Assembly (NCBI RefSeq): GCF_000208745.1
Contig: NC_030857.1
Location: 13,713,906 to 13,777,905, forward strand
Length of the DNA: 64,000 nucleotides
Origin: Theobroma cacao
Taxonomy: Eukaryota; Streptophyta; Magnoliopsida; Malvales; Malvaceae
Direction: 5' to 3'
Shown here: positions 10,036-21,778 of the stretch, piece after piece
Position numbering within the stretch: position 1 is the stretch's first letter
Layout: each line of letters starts with the position of its first letter
Program-made: the position numbers and the translations under genes
Notes under the pieces: model-generated
Seen by the model: only the letters and a program-made list of their open reading frames with translations
What the model was told of the DNA's origin: nothing
Database searches by the model: none

Positions 10036-12869
10036 TGTCACGACCTGGAACCTTCCTCGGGCCCATGACAATCCCCGCGATGTCTCAATTGACACTCATT
10101 ACCAGAAATGCCAATCAGAACCCCGCAAGGCTTACATATCAGTTTCTTACCTTTTCTGTGAGCAATCGTTTTTAAACATTCCATTTTAAACAATTTCTAG
10201 TAGTTTCCTGCTCAAGTAAATCAAAAGATAAAAATATTTTAAAAGGATTTATAGATAAATATCACTATTAAAAATATTGATTAAAATATAGCATTTTTTA
10301 TATAAAACAATGTTTATAGAAACACGTGTAAGAAATCTTTTGTAACGTGTAAGTAAAATAAATTCACACATACAAAAATTTACAAAGTTATAATGTACAA
10401 TAATGGTTACANNNNNNNNNNNNNNNNNNNNNNNNNNNNNNNNNNNNNNNNNNNNNNNNNNNNNNNNNNNNNNNNNNNNNNNNNNNNNNNNNNNNNNNNN
10501 NNNNNNNNNNNNNNNNNNNNNNNNNNNNNNNNNNNNNNNNNNNNNNNNNNNNNNNNNNNNNNNNNNNNNNNNNNNNNNNNNNNNNNNNNNNNNNNNNNNN
10601 NNNNNNNNNNNNNNNNNNNNNNNNNNNNNNNNNNNNNNNNNNNNNNNNNNNNNNNNNNNNNNNNNNNNNNNNNNNNNNNNNNNNNNNNNNNNNNNNNNNN
10701 NNNNNNNNNNNNNNNNNNNNNNNNNNNNNNNNNNNNNNNNNNNNNNNNNNNNNNNNNNNNNNNNNNNNNNNNNNNNNNNNNNNNNNNNNNNNNNNNNNNN
10801 NNNNNNNNNNNNNNNNNNNNNNNNNNNNNNNNNNNNNNNNNNNNNNNNNNNNNNNNNNNNNNNNNNNNNNNNNNNNNNNNNNNNNNNNNNNNNNNNNNNN
10901 NNNNNNNNNNNNNNNNNNNNNNNNNNNNNNNNNNNNNNNNNNNNNNNNNNNNNNNNNNNNNNNNNNNNNNNNNNNNNNNNNNNNNNNNNNNNNNNNNNNN
11001 NNNNNNNNNNNNNNNNNNNNNNNNNNNNNNNNNNNNNNNNNNNNNNNNNNNNNNNNNNNNNNNNNNNNNNNNNNNNNNNNNNNNNNNNNNNNNNNNNNNN
11101 NNNNNNNNNNNNNNNNNNNNNNNNNNNNNNNNNNNNNNNNNNNNNNNNATAAGCCATTCATAGGAAAATATATAATTTTCAAGACAATTAGCAGCCTCCA
11201 ATTACTCAATTTCATAATCAACACAATATATTTTTTTTTGTCACATTTATTTCTAAAACATCAAAAATCCCGTTTTAATCTCATTTTCGTTTCATAAAAT
11301 ACATAAAGAGCATTTTTAAAATAAATTCTAGATAATTCACAATAATAATAGGTTTACTCACCGTTTGTACAAACTAAAAGCTTTCTAGATGCCTCGATAA
11401 CTACTCGACAGGTACGATTTTCTTGCCTTTACCGGAAGGCTCTCCTCCTAGACACATTGCAAAAATTTACTCAATTCATCACATTAATGCTAAATAACTA
11501 TATATTTGACTTAAATCCTATACTAATGCATGGTATGAAATGCAATAGCCAAAAACGGCTTAAACGCGGTATTAACCTATTTTTGACACTTTACCCGATA
11601 AATTGCTAACGTGCTCCATTTTAGCTCTAAATCGTCCCATTCTCTCTCCAACATTTCTAACTATTAAATATCAGCCAATAACCTTCTAAAATCACCAAAA
11701 TCAATTCACTTTCCTCCTTGGAAAATTTAGCCAAAAATGGGACATTAACTCGGTAAATTTTCTACTTTGTTTTTTTATCACATTTAACCATTTTTCATCA
11801 TTTTCTCTTCATTTCTCTTAGAATAAAAATCAGATCATCATCATTGTACCTCATTGCAGATTCGGCCAAGGGTGGGTATTGTGAAAATTTAATGCTTTCT
11901 TGCCCAATTTAATTTCTAAACACATTTAACTAACTAAAACTACCAATTTAACTAAAAATCAAAACCTAAAAATTTCAAAATCTCTCCACTAGAATTTCCT
12001 CCAGCCCTTGATGTCACTTTTAGATCTCTCTCCTCAAGCATGCTAAATGGAAACAAAGGCGTAGGAAAGGTAGAATCCAAGCTAAAGTCGAAAAATCTTA
12101 CCGTTAAACTCGTAAACGAGTGAAAAATGCGAATTCCCCTTTGAATTTTCTTGTTTCTCTTTGGTTTTTCTTTTTTTCTTCCTTTCCTCTCTATTTTCTC
12201 TCCTGTTCTCCCTTATGGCCGGCCAGCACTTAAAATGGGGTTTAAATGGGCTGACTTTTCATTAAAATAATATTATATCATTAAAAAATGCCACGTGTCA
12301 CTTTCCCATTGGCCCATTTTTAAAATTTCATCCATTTGTTTCCAAATTTTCACCATACCCTTGTCCCACATATCCATAGCTTAGATAAAATTCTCAGACT
12401 TATCCAAAGTCTCGGTGGAGTAATTTTTTGAAATTTACACTTTTGCCCCCATAAAAGTGAAAAATTACATTTTTGCCCAAAAAACTTAAAAATTACCCAT
12501 AGACATATTTTTCATCCCTTATACTCATACCATTCTCCAATTTGTCAAATTTGATCTAAATTCTCTCAAAATCTCAAATTTTATCCACGGGTGGAAAAAT
12601 TACGATTTTGCCCCTGAATATCAAAATTTTTAATTTTTTTCCAAATGAACCCTCAAACTCCGAACAATCATTTTTAGTCATTCCTTGACTATAAAATGTT
12701 AAATTTCATCCTACGATTCCTATTTGAACTAGTTCGAGGTTAAATCAATTTAAGTGTACCGTTAGGTACAATACCGGGTTTCGTCTATTCTTAGGGACTT
12801 TCCTAGCATAATAACATGTTACTCAGTCCATATATGTTATGACATGTATTTATAGGGTCGGGTCTTACA
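10036..12869 (-). repeat. A2 5' LTR (2834 bp including an N gap)
   Basis: It starts TGTCACGACC and ends GGTCTTACA, mirroring 1945-4920. Relative to that copy it lacks about 130 bp near 12610. Bases 10412-11148 are unknown. As 5' LTR it would hold the promoter; I could not single out a convincing TATA box. Confidence 0.93.
10412..11148. other. Assembly gap (737 N)
   Basis: The gap lies inside the A2 5' LTR. The flanks TAATGGTTACA and ATAAGCCATTC match 2311-2321 and 3066 onward in the other LTR, where the interval is 744 bp. The gap is thus about the right size and very probably hides only LTR sequence. Confidence 0.97.
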
Positions 12870-12874
12870 TGGTC
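12870..12874. repeat. A2 target-site duplication, right copy (TGGTC)
   Basis: An exact repeat of 1940-1944 directly after the A2 terminus CTTACA. Confidence 0.95.
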
Positions 12875-13700
12875 AGACTTCCTAAGATAATTTGATGGTT
12901 AGTATTTCACTTATTTTCATCAAAAAGAAAAGAAGAGAGAATTTCTAAGTTTGAAACAGGGGAATTTAGCGGTAGAGGAATACAAGGCTCGTTTTAACAA
13001 GTTAATGTTATATGTGCCAGATCTAGTGAAATCTGAGCAAGATCAGGCCAATAATTTTGAGGAAGGGCTTCGTAATAAGATTAGAGAGTGGATGACAGTG
13101 ACTGGCAAGGAGCTGCATAAGGAAGTAGTGCAATGGCTTTAAGGGCTAAGAAGCTCGTAAATGAAAATAAGAGAATGCGAGTTGAGTTTGCAAGGAGGAG
13201 GAATCCGAGTGTATCCTCTAGCTAGCCACCAAAAAGGGGCAAGGATTCACTTGTATGAGGAAGTAATACCTCTGTTCCAGTAACATCTTCCCAACGTTCA
13301 TTTTCACAGACACAGCAGAAGTCTCCGAGATTCAGTAAGTCTGAGATGACTATTTCTAGAAAACGATACCAAAGTTTTGATAGATGTAGAACGTGTGGGA
13401 ATTATCATGTAGGGCTGTGTAGGGGGCTAGTACGATATTTTCATTGTGATCAGCCCGGTCACATTAGGAGTAACTGTCCCCAATTAGGACAGGCTACTGT
13501 AGCTGCTCCATTCCCACTAGTTCGTACGGATAGACAGGAGAGAGATTTGCTTGAATCACAGTAGAGGCAAGGTGTGACCATACAATCCGGAATGGAGAGT
13601 AACACTCTAGTGTATCCACTTTCTAGACCATAAACTCATTTTTCGACAAGAGTTTTTACTGTAACGAAAGATTAAGCACGAGTCCAACCTGGAGAAAGTG
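12875..13700 (+). pseudogene. gag: A1 gag, C-terminal part with zinc knuckles
   Basis: Gag resumes after the A2 insertion (SDFLR-stop-FDG-stop-YFTYFHQKEKKRE) and continues with QGNLAVEEYKARFN, FEEGLRNKIREWM and a basic segment. Zinc region: C-RT-C-GNY-H-VGL-C is intact. The second knuckle reads YFHCDQPGHIRSNC, i.e. its first Cys has become Tyr. Homology runs on to RVFTVTKD-stop-ARVQPG near 13695, just before where the protease would begin, and stops there. Several stops and a frame change (near 13142) make it a pseudogene. No DSG protease motif follows. Confidence 0.85.
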
Positions 13701-15109
13701 AGTGAAAAGTTAGATGAAATGTGAGATAGTGACAAGGGATGTTAATATCAAACGAGGAGAATGTAAATAAAGGTTTCAAGAATAATATAGTAAATGAGTT
13801 CATATGGAATATTGCTATAAGAATTTCTTATTGTATTGTGGAAATTAGAACTCAAAAATGCTTGAGGTATACAAGGTTCAAATGAATTTAAACCTTAAGT
13901 AACAAATTAACGTCGAAATACAAGAAGGATACAGAGCAATATAAAGGCATGAAAGATGATTGAGGACAAAAGGATGACTCTGAGGAATTGTGATATTGCA
14001 TCGTATTCGATGATCAAATCAAGATAGATCTTGAAAGCATAAATGGGATTATAAGGCATATACACATATGTGGGGTTGATATTGTGATCAACTAAAATGA
14101 AGAATGATTTTTAGTGAATCAAAATTCAAACTTAATATATGATGAGTGATGTACGTAGTACAATGATAAGAAATTTTATCAGAAATTGAACTATGTGGAC
14201 ATAAGAGACTTTGGGAAATAGTCAAGGAGATATAAATTGTAAAGTATGTTTTCGCCCACAAGTTTTAATTTATTTGAGAAATTATCATGGTAAAAATATG
14301 TGAATATTGGTAATGAAATATGCCCTAGGGATGACGGTGGCATATCACATAGATAATATAGATATGTTCGGGTCAGTATCCCGATCATGCATTTGTGATA
14401 GAAAATTTACTTTGCTAATTGTGGTATAGACGCAAAAAGAAGTCAAGCCGTTGAGAACGACTAAGGTAGTAACTCCAAAAGTAAAAGATTTGTTTTCATT
14501 AAGTAGATTCCAAAGACTACATTGAAATAAATTATCTTGTGGAGTATTAAGATCAACAATGTATTGATCAAAGTCAAATCTTAAGAAATAAAGAGGATGA
14601 GAGATTAATGAAAAGGGACATCAATGTTAAGTAACGAATTTGTGAATAATGGATTACGATGGTGGCATAGAAAATGAGTACTATAAAGGATTACTATGAG
14701 GATTTATAATTCTTGTATTAACTCAGTTGTATGAAAAGTGATTAAATGAAGCAACTCTTGTGGTAAACAGCGAAATAGTGAAGTTGACGTAGAGTCTTAT
14801 TTATAGTCAGTGATTGCAGCACCAATTATAAACAGGAGGCTGCGTAGACTCTTTATCTTGGAAAACCACCTAGTGTAATCAAAAATGACATAAAGACTCA
14901 TGATTGAGAGGATTATTGTTGATCAAAATCTAAAGGGTAATAATAGATATAAGTGAAGTATTCAAACTGAGTTGGAAATAAATACGAGGAGCAAATCAAG
15001 ATTCCCTATAAAGTAGATAACAGGAGAAGTTGAGCATCGAATAAAAAGATAATACCACACATTTTCTTTGAGCTTGATAAGTGAAATTTTGAGGACAAAA
15101 TTTTATTTT
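13701..15109 (+). other. A1 non-coding interior (LARD-like)
   Basis: About 1.4 kb, AT-rich, with stops in all frames and no recognisable protein motif. It sits exactly where pro-pol should be. Three stretches (about 14286-14350, 14389-14500 and 14785-14870) resemble parts of the family B element interior (about 62352-62410, 62985-63095 and 56980-57065). The clearest shared words are TAGAGTCTT and ACAGGAGGCT. This suggests a shared non-coding interior in two element families. Confidence 0.6.
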
Positions 15110-15123
15110 AAGGGGGGTAGTGT
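15110..15123 (+). other. A1 polypurine tract
   Basis: AAGGGGGGTAGTGT directly precedes the 3' LTR start TGTCAAACCC, parallel to the A2 tract. Confidence 0.88.
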
Positions 15124-18011
15124 TGTCAAACCCTGTTTTATAAAATAATTACGACGTCATTTACATGCTCAATAGAATGGTTGCATATTTAGGAAGTTTA
15201 AGAAATCGTTAAAAGACAATATTGCCCCAATGGTATCATTAAGTCGATTAAGCCTCGAATTATTTCAAATAGGAATTTTAAGGTGAAATTGAGAGTTTCA
15301 CAGGCCAGGGATGACTCAGAATGGTAATTCGGAGTTTGAGGATCAATTTGGAGTCAAACCAAAATTTTCACTATCTAGGGGCAAAATGGTCATTTGCCAC
15401 CTTGGAACAAAATGGAAATTTTTAGAAAAGATTTTTTGGCCCCATTTGACTTATTGGAGTATGATTTGAGGTTTAGAAGTAAAAACTTTTAATTTCGGTA
15501 TAATTTGAAGTATACGGGCGAAATGGTAATTTTGCCACCCCAGGGGCAAATCGATAAATTTTCACCCTCGACACTTGTCAAGACCAAGGGATTTTATTCA
15601 TCATGGAAATGGATAAACATGAGAAATGTGTGGTGGAGAATTAAAGAATTAAAAGTCAAATATTTAAAATTTGAACCAATAAGGAAATGCCATGTGTCAT
15701 GCTTTTATTATTTTATTGTTATTTATAAAAAGGCATAAAAACCAACCCATTTCTCCCATAGTGGTCAGCCAAACCAGAAGAGAAGAGAAACCAAGGATGA
15801 ACAAATCCTAGGTGGGGAAAATCAAAGAGAAAGTGTTGGAATTCAAGGATTTGATCAAGCAAAGGTAAAATTTCTTTGATTTTGCTAGTGATTTACCTTA
15901 CCCATGCATTTCTCCTTAATTTCCATGGTTGGATTGTATGTTTTCATGGGGAAATCATGGCTGGCCGAATGGGTTCGGTGAGGGAAATGATGTTGGAATT
16001 GTTTGATTTTGAGTTATGTTAGTGTTTAAAGTTAGTTAAGCATGTTTAGAAACAAAACAACAAGAAAAGAATCCATTTTCCCCATGAACCTTCAATGGCT
16101 GAACCCTATGTGAAGTGTAGAAGTAATGAATTCATTTTGTGATCAAGTGAATTGGTTGAAAAATTGATGAAATGATGATTTATGGTGAGAAAATGGAATG
16201 GGAAAATTTTTAGTGATAGTGCACCACAATGGCTGAAATTTTCAAGAAAAATTGTGAGGGTTGTTAAGCTGAATTTTAGATTATTGGAATTGTATTTAGT
16301 GAATTGAAATATTAGAAATGAAATGGAGATATTTGGAGCCAAATCGGACACAATTGTCATTTAATCAGGTAATAGGCCGAATTAGGTCAGCACCGCATTT
16401 AAGCAATAGTCGGATAAGTTGCATATCATATCATGCATATACACCGAGCCTGAATTGATTTTATAATGGTCAAGCTTTAATATGGTGAATTATGTATTGT
16501 ACATTGTGGATAAGTGGTGAGTAAATTACATTGGTAAAAGTACAAAGATTGAGCTTGAAGATTGGGATTAGGAGTACATCGATTCCTAGAACTGTGAGTA
16601 AACTTATTATCGTCTTAATTATCTAGAGTAGTTTCATACAATTATGTGATTTTATAGAAAATGGGTTTAAATGGTAAATTGCTATGTTTTAAGAGAAATT
16701 GTGATTTTATAAAATGATTTCATAAATTTTCTAGAAAATTGAATACTGGTTTTGAAAATAGAGTAATTGGAGACTGCCTGCTTTTGTTATAATTGTGTTT
16801 TAAATTATATGGCTTATAGCAATATGTGAGCCTGAATGGCAAAGTTGGTATTTGTATCAAAATTATATATACTATTTATTTAGCCTTGAGAGGCTAGATT
16901 GCAATAAATTACCATGTCATGCAAATAAGGATTTTATAAATCAGGTGGTAGATAAAAGAATCCATAATCCTTGCAATGGAGGTTTTGTGGACCAGCCTAA
17001 GAGAAGGGGCACAGAATCAGATATACCTTACCTCGATCGAAGAGCCGTGTGAAGGGTGTCTCTGGAGGTAAAGATTTGAGTGCACTTCACGTGGACCACC
17101 GCGTGAGAGTGAGACTCAGCCAACGCCAAGGCATGGCTAGAATTTCGGATGTAAAGACATTTAACCGCCTTAGTGGTCTCGGTCAGATGCCTAGGCCAAG
17201 GCATCCCCGGGAATGATTTTGGCAGGAGCCAAGTTTTGTGAGATATATAAGCCATGTTGATTAATTGAGTAAACTGAATATTCATGTTATGAAACATATA
17301 TCGGAAAAGAATATTTTAATTCATCTCTATTTACTCGCCTTTAGATAGTTTAGATGGTGTCTGTTTACTCACTAGGATTTTATAATCTCACCATCCTCAT
17401 TTTCTCACATTTCAGGCTCGGGGAATTCCATAGTTAGCTGACTTTGACAAGGACCTTCATTTGGACTTGAATCGGCAAAAGTTGTAGGTTTTCAGCTTCT
17501 GATGCATTTTGGTTAGATGTGGGCCCACGTGTCATTGTAAAAGTAATTTTATGCTTTGATTATTTACTTTATAGAATATATGAATATAATTAACTTTTAC
17601 GCTATAAGAATTATTTACCAATAGCTTTATAAAAATTATTTTACAAGAAAATAGTTTATTTTATTGAATATTTTTATTATATTCAAATGGTCAAATTTTC
17701 ACTTTAATGAACGTTTTAGATACTTAATTTATTTTTAAATCACTAAATATACAATTTTAGCAAGTTTTGAGATTTTCGATGAAAAATGACGAAAAGGCCC
17801 CTGTGAACCAGAAAACAATATGTTATGTTCTGATTTGGAAATGACTCGTAATCCTTCGAATAATGAGATTTGATAATTATTGCTCACTTGGGAAGTGCGA
17901 AAGCTGATACGAGAGCCTTGCAAGGTTTCGATCGGCATTCGGAGTGAAGAATGCTTGTCGAGGCTTCGCGACGGTTGTCACGGGCCCGATGGGGAGTTCT
18001 AGGTCGTGACA
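15124..18011 (+). repeat. A1 3' LTR (2888 bp)
   Basis: It starts TGTCAAACCC after the polypurine tract and ends GGTCGTGACA. It is a diverged relative of the A2 LTR (shared blocks such as GGTTTAAATGG and the TTTTGCC motifs). It contains GGGGCAAAATGGTCATTTG near 15380 and a doubled TTTTGCCACCCC/GGGGCAAA near 15530. The short ORFs in it are not convincing. Confidence 0.88.
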
Positions 18012-18391
18012 ACACATATGCTCGTCTTCTTGGTAGGTACTATGGCATCTCAGTAGCTGTATCCTCACCTAGAGTCACTCCGTTGATGGTCTCAAGTCTA
18101 TTACTTCTGAACATGTATATGTAATGTAAAGTACTAAGTGTGATGTTATAAATGAAGTATGTATATATATTGGATTGATGATGACAGTACTTTGATATAA
18201 TATAAAAATGAATATCCAGTTGTTATAAAATATTACTGGAACATTTAATTTTGAGAGTTACAACACTTTAATTTTAAAGATGATGGATGGGAATGATAAT
18301 CAAAATTGCATAAGGAGGCTTGCTTGGGCTAAATGGGCTATGCCCATTGAGCCCATGCGCCTGTCATGGCTCGGGAATTTGTGTTGTGACA
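18012..18391 (+). repeat. Family B LTR, 3' fragment (B1)
   Basis: It aligns with 56517-56916, the last 400 bp of the B6 LTR (TATGCTCGTCTTCTTGG, GGCATCTCAGTAG, GGGCTATGCCCATTGAGCCC) and ends TTGTGACA. The remainder must be left of A1, outside the window. The next base starts Copia gag sequence, so this B LTR was inserted in the Copia gag. Confidence 0.87.
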
Positions 18392-19063
18392 TTCTTCTTT
18401 TTCCTCTTTAAGCTCCAGCTCATGTGTAAGAAGAGAACCACAAATCTCATCTAAGGTAATCACATTTAGGTCCTTGGCCTCTTGGATTGCAACCACTTTA
18501 GGCTTCCAAATTTTTGGTAGACTCCTAAACAGTCTCTTTATTAATTCATGTTTAGGGATAGGCTTGCCTAGCTGACTCAATTTATTTGTGATGTTTGTAA
18601 ATCTATCAAACATGCTGGTGATGTTCTCACTAGGCTCCATTTTGAACATTTCATAGTTATGTGTTAAGAGGGTAATTTTTGACTCCTTGACTTGAGAAGT
18701 CCCTTCATGGATTACTCTAAGTTTCTCCCACTCTTGTCTAGCTGTTGTACAGCTTGAGACTTTGTTAAATTCAGTGGGAGTCAAGGCACAATGCAATGTA
18801 TTGATGGCCTTAAAATTTGTTTAAACTTTCTTGGTTTTAGCCTCGGTCCATTCAGACCTGGGCTTAGGCATCATCTCATTTCTAACTACATTCAAAGTTG
18901 AGGGAATAAATGGTCCATCAATTATGAAGTCCCACATTTTATAGTCTACAGCTCTAATGTAAATTGACATCCTAGTGCTCCAATAAGGGTAATTAGAGCC
19001 ATCAAACTGAGGTGGTCTGTTTGTTGATTATCCCTCAGCAACTACTGATTTTAGTTGAGCCAT
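18392..19063 (-). pseudogene. gag: Copia gag (UBN2/gag_2 type), truncated
   Basis: The start is ATG at 19063-19061 (MAQLKSVVAE), 41 bp after the PBS. The segment FDGSNYPYWSTRMSIYIRA is the typical N-terminus of plant Copia gag, followed by SCTTARQEWEKLRVIHEGT, the MFDRFTNITNKL block and LKRLF/RSLPKIW-type helices of the UBN2 domain. Two internal stops: TAA after VVAEG and TAA after TKKV. The frame is cut at 18392 by the end of a family B LTR, after KEEKEE. The zinc knuckle and all of pol are missing on this side. Confidence 0.88.
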
Positions 19064-19107
19064 TTGGATCTTCCCAAAGGATGTTAAGCCTTAATAATAG
19101 GGAACAA

Positions 19108-19119
19108 GCTCTGATACCA
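19108..19119 (-). other. Copia primer-binding site (tRNA-iMet type)
   Basis: The plus strand is GCTCTGATACCA, only 2 nt from the LTR end at 19122. It is the usual initiator-Met primer site. Confidence 0.92.
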
Positions 19120-19121
19120 CT

Positions 19122-20226
19122 TGTTGGTCCCAATAATATGTGCTAAAGGGGGGGGTGAATAGCACAAATCGGCTCTTGACAAGATGAGGAACTAATTTTT
19201 AGAACAAAGAAAATAAAAACAGAGTAGACAATGAACATCAATTTATAGTGGTTCAGTCCAAGAGCTACATCCACTACCTTGATTATCCAACCAAGGGTTT
19301 TCTCAACAAATCCACTAAGATTCAGTGAAATTCACAAGTTTTCACGAAGCTTTACAGTTGCTTTTACAAAGCTCAGCCAAAACCTTGTACACTAGTTTTT
19401 CACGGGCTAAACTAAAACCCAAAGTGATTTTTCCAAGGCTCAACCACAACCTACAACAATCAAGCTGTCCCAAGCTTGAATAACCCCTTAGAGTGACTTC
19501 CCTACTCTTAAGAATACAAGAAAAGTAGTAACAGAAAGTACCTATGATCACTAGTTGATCTGATTGGTTCAAGATTGAATGCAAATTACAAATTCAAAGA
19601 ATAAGTGTTTAAGTGCAGACAAGTGCAGTGAAGATTTTTTGGTTTTTCAACTTTCTATAGCTCAAATCTCATTCAAGGCTTCTAAAAAAAACTTGTTTCT
19701 AACAATTGGAATATCCTTTTATACTTGAAGAAACATCTCTGATGACAGTTTGATAGTTTTCTAGCCGTTGGAGATAGTTGGGGGTCGGTTCTAGTCGTTA
19801 CTCTGTCTTTATTCCAGATTTCAAACTTGCAGGCAGAATGCTTTTAGTCAACTGATCGATATCTTAGTTGACTGACTAGTCTCTGTTTTCTGCTTCTTGT
19901 TTCTAGTAGTTCTGGTAGTGAACACTTAGATGACTAGCTCATTTGTTGGTCAACTAAGTTGGCTCTGTTTCTCAATATTCTTTAGCCCGCCATTTGTCCA
20001 TTTGAAATCTTGGCCAACCAACATTCTTCCTTATTCAACTAATCAACTTCCTCCTTATTAAGCAGTCATGTCTTATTATTTTTATCTCATTTTACTTTTT
20101 GATATACACTTTGAAAGATTAATTTATTAATTTCATTACATTGATTCTCCTGCACACTCAAGTAAAGTCATTAGACATAAATGAATGGGAATGTTTTACT
20201 ATCATAAAAAAGTAATGGAGTCAACT
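19122..20226 (-). repeat. Copia 5' LTR (about 1105 bp)
   Basis: It begins TGTTGGTCCC and reads, in reverse, like the LTRs at 26649-27717 and 42183-43251, perhaps 85% alike by eye. Shared blocks include GAATAGCACAA, ATAGTGGTTCAGTCCAAGA and AAACATTCCCATT. Its outer end has decayed (AATGGAGTCAACT against the expected AATGGACCCAACA). It is the 5' LTR of the minus-strand Copia whose gag lies at 18392-19063. Confidence 0.87.
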
Positions 20227-21509
20227 TAATTTGCAGATTAAAGTTTGCATAAGATGCACAAAAATCAGCCAAGGAATTCGGGTTCTTGGAGTAATGGAGA
20301 TAATTAAGAGCAGATTTTGATTCTTTCCAGGTTTGGTTTTTGCATCATTTCAGCAAGCACATGAGTCCTAAAAATTCCCAAAATTTGCATAAAAGATGTT
20401 AAGTTGATGTCCTTTGAAAATGTTTCAAATGTGGCTGAAAACCAATACAACAAAGTGAGCATGAAGCCTTGAAACCATGACTAGTCACTACTGCCAGCAG
20501 TAGAATTTGAGTTACGATTTTGCTTGTTTTCAGTAACCAGAAAGCATCCAAAATTGATGATAATGATGATGAAAGAGGTTTTATACCTTAGCTGATTGGA
20601 GGATTAAGATAAGGGATAAAATCCCAAAATTTTATGCCATTTTAATGGCCATAAAATGTGGTCAATAAAATTGCTGCAAGCAGTTTTTTTGAATGCCACG
20701 GTTTTGGCATTTTATATTGCCTTATCTTGCATCTTAATTTGATGCAATTTAAAAATCAATTGATTATCAGATATTTCATGGAAGTAGTTCCATAAAATCA
20801 GCAAATCAAAATGGATTTTGAAAGCTTCCACAAAATAAGGAATTTGATTCCTACAAAATATGAAAATTATTTTAATCAATTGACAAGTAAAAATAATTTG
20901 ACATATTAAATTTAGGAATTGGTCTCCTAATTTTATTGAATTCAAAATTATTTTAAAATTTTCCATAAATTATGGAATTAGATTCTTCTATATTATAGGA
21001 GTCTAAGAATAAATAGGTAACTTAAAATCAGAGGAATATCTCCATGATATTAGCTATGGAATTCGGATTTGACAATTGGATAAATGAAGATTTTATTGTC
21101 TTAAAATTACCAAATGAGATTAGGTGATTTAAGACATAAAATCTTTAATATTTGATTGGTAAAGGATAACCTTAAATTTTGGACAAAGCAAATTAAAATT
21201 GTTTTAATTTGTAATAAATCCTATCATAATAAGATTAGAATATGGATAAAGGTTATTTATATTCATTAGTAAGGATTTCTATATATGGAAATTGTTTCTT
21301 TATGTATGGAAAAAAATTGAGACCCAAAAATTTGAAATTAAGTTAATTCAAAAGTTGAATTTAACTAATTTCAAATAAATCATGTGATTAACAATTTGAA
21401 CAAGACATAGATTTAATTTTAGGCTCATGTGGATGGATGAATATGGATGATTATGGACTAGGCCCAATATGATTGTGGATGTATAGTTAAATTTTATCAT
21501 GGTATTTAT
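20227..21509. other. Unassigned AT-rich stretch
   Basis: About 1.28 kb between the Copia LTR and a family B LTR fragment. There is no ORF with recognisable motifs, no PBS or polypurine tract, and no repeat that I can match elsewhere in the window. It may be an old LTR relic or original flanking DNA. Confidence 0.5.
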
Positions 21510-21778
21510 TTATTAAAAGTCGAGTACTCTTTTGTTGTGTATAGACAAACCGATGTAAATTATTAAATTATATGTTAGACCATATATGTACACTTTGATT
21601 GGTATGCCACTATGGGTTGGCAAATGTTGGGTATTATTTTGATCCAAAGTTAGAAAATGTGACTTAGCAACTTTTGATGGAAGGGTGACTAGTTCATAAC
21701 AATAGGCTTGTTTGGGCTCAATGGGCTACGTTCAATGAGCCCATGCCCCGGTCATGGCCTAGAATTTGGGTCGTGACT
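21510..21778 (+). repeat. Family B LTR, 3' fragment (B2)
   Basis: It parallels 34573-34847, the end of LTR B5: AAGTCGAGTA, TTTTGTTGTGTATAGACAAAC, a TTGGTATGCCAC-like block, GTGACTTAGCAACTTTTGATG, then GGGTCGTGAC. The 5' part is missing. Copia ORF sequence follows directly. Confidence 0.83.

Larger units (their letters stand above)
1945..12869 (-). mobile_element. A2: complete but defective Tekay/Del-type Gypsy element
   Basis: This is a full element on the minus strand with perfect 5-bp duplications TGGTC outside both ends. Read in its own direction: 5' LTR (12869-10036), PBS (10028-10017), gag-pro-RT-RNaseH-IN polyprotein (9833-4960), polypurine tract AAGGGGGGTAGAAT, 3' LTR (4920-1945). The termini are TGTAAAACCC...GGTCATGACA (TG...CA). 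Domain order RT-RNaseH-IN is Ty3/Gypsy. The GPF-type integrase tail followed by a chromodomain-like segment (VKVLWK...MTWEVE) and the roughly 3-kb LTRs fit the Tekay/Del chromovirus clade. The LTRs differ visibly (perhaps 90-93% alike by eye), so the insertion is not recent. The coding region is dead. Confidence 0.93.
1037..18011 (+). mobile_element. A1: non-autonomous family A LTR element, host of A2
   Basis: Parts in order: the last 167 bp of the 5' LTR (1037-1203), PBS (1211-1222), degenerate gag (1402-1944 and 12875-13700), non-coding interior (13701-15109), polypurine tract (15110-15123) and a complete 3' LTR (15124-18011). The 167-bp 5' remnant matches 17845-18011 at equal length. No reverse transcriptase, RNase H or integrase coding can be seen, so the element would have needed proteins in trans. 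A2 is inserted in gag. The right flank (ACACATATGCTCG) is the inside of a family B LTR, so A1 itself landed in a B LTR. Confidence 0.85.

Noticed and set aside
10249..11224. Several long apparent ORFs across 10249-11224
   Set aside because: They are made of unknown bases (N gap 10412-11148) and contain no real coding information.
16106..16360. ORFs inside the A1 3' LTR (15505-15738, 16106-16360, 17028-17297)
   Set aside because: No motif, and the equivalent frames are closed in the other A LTRs.
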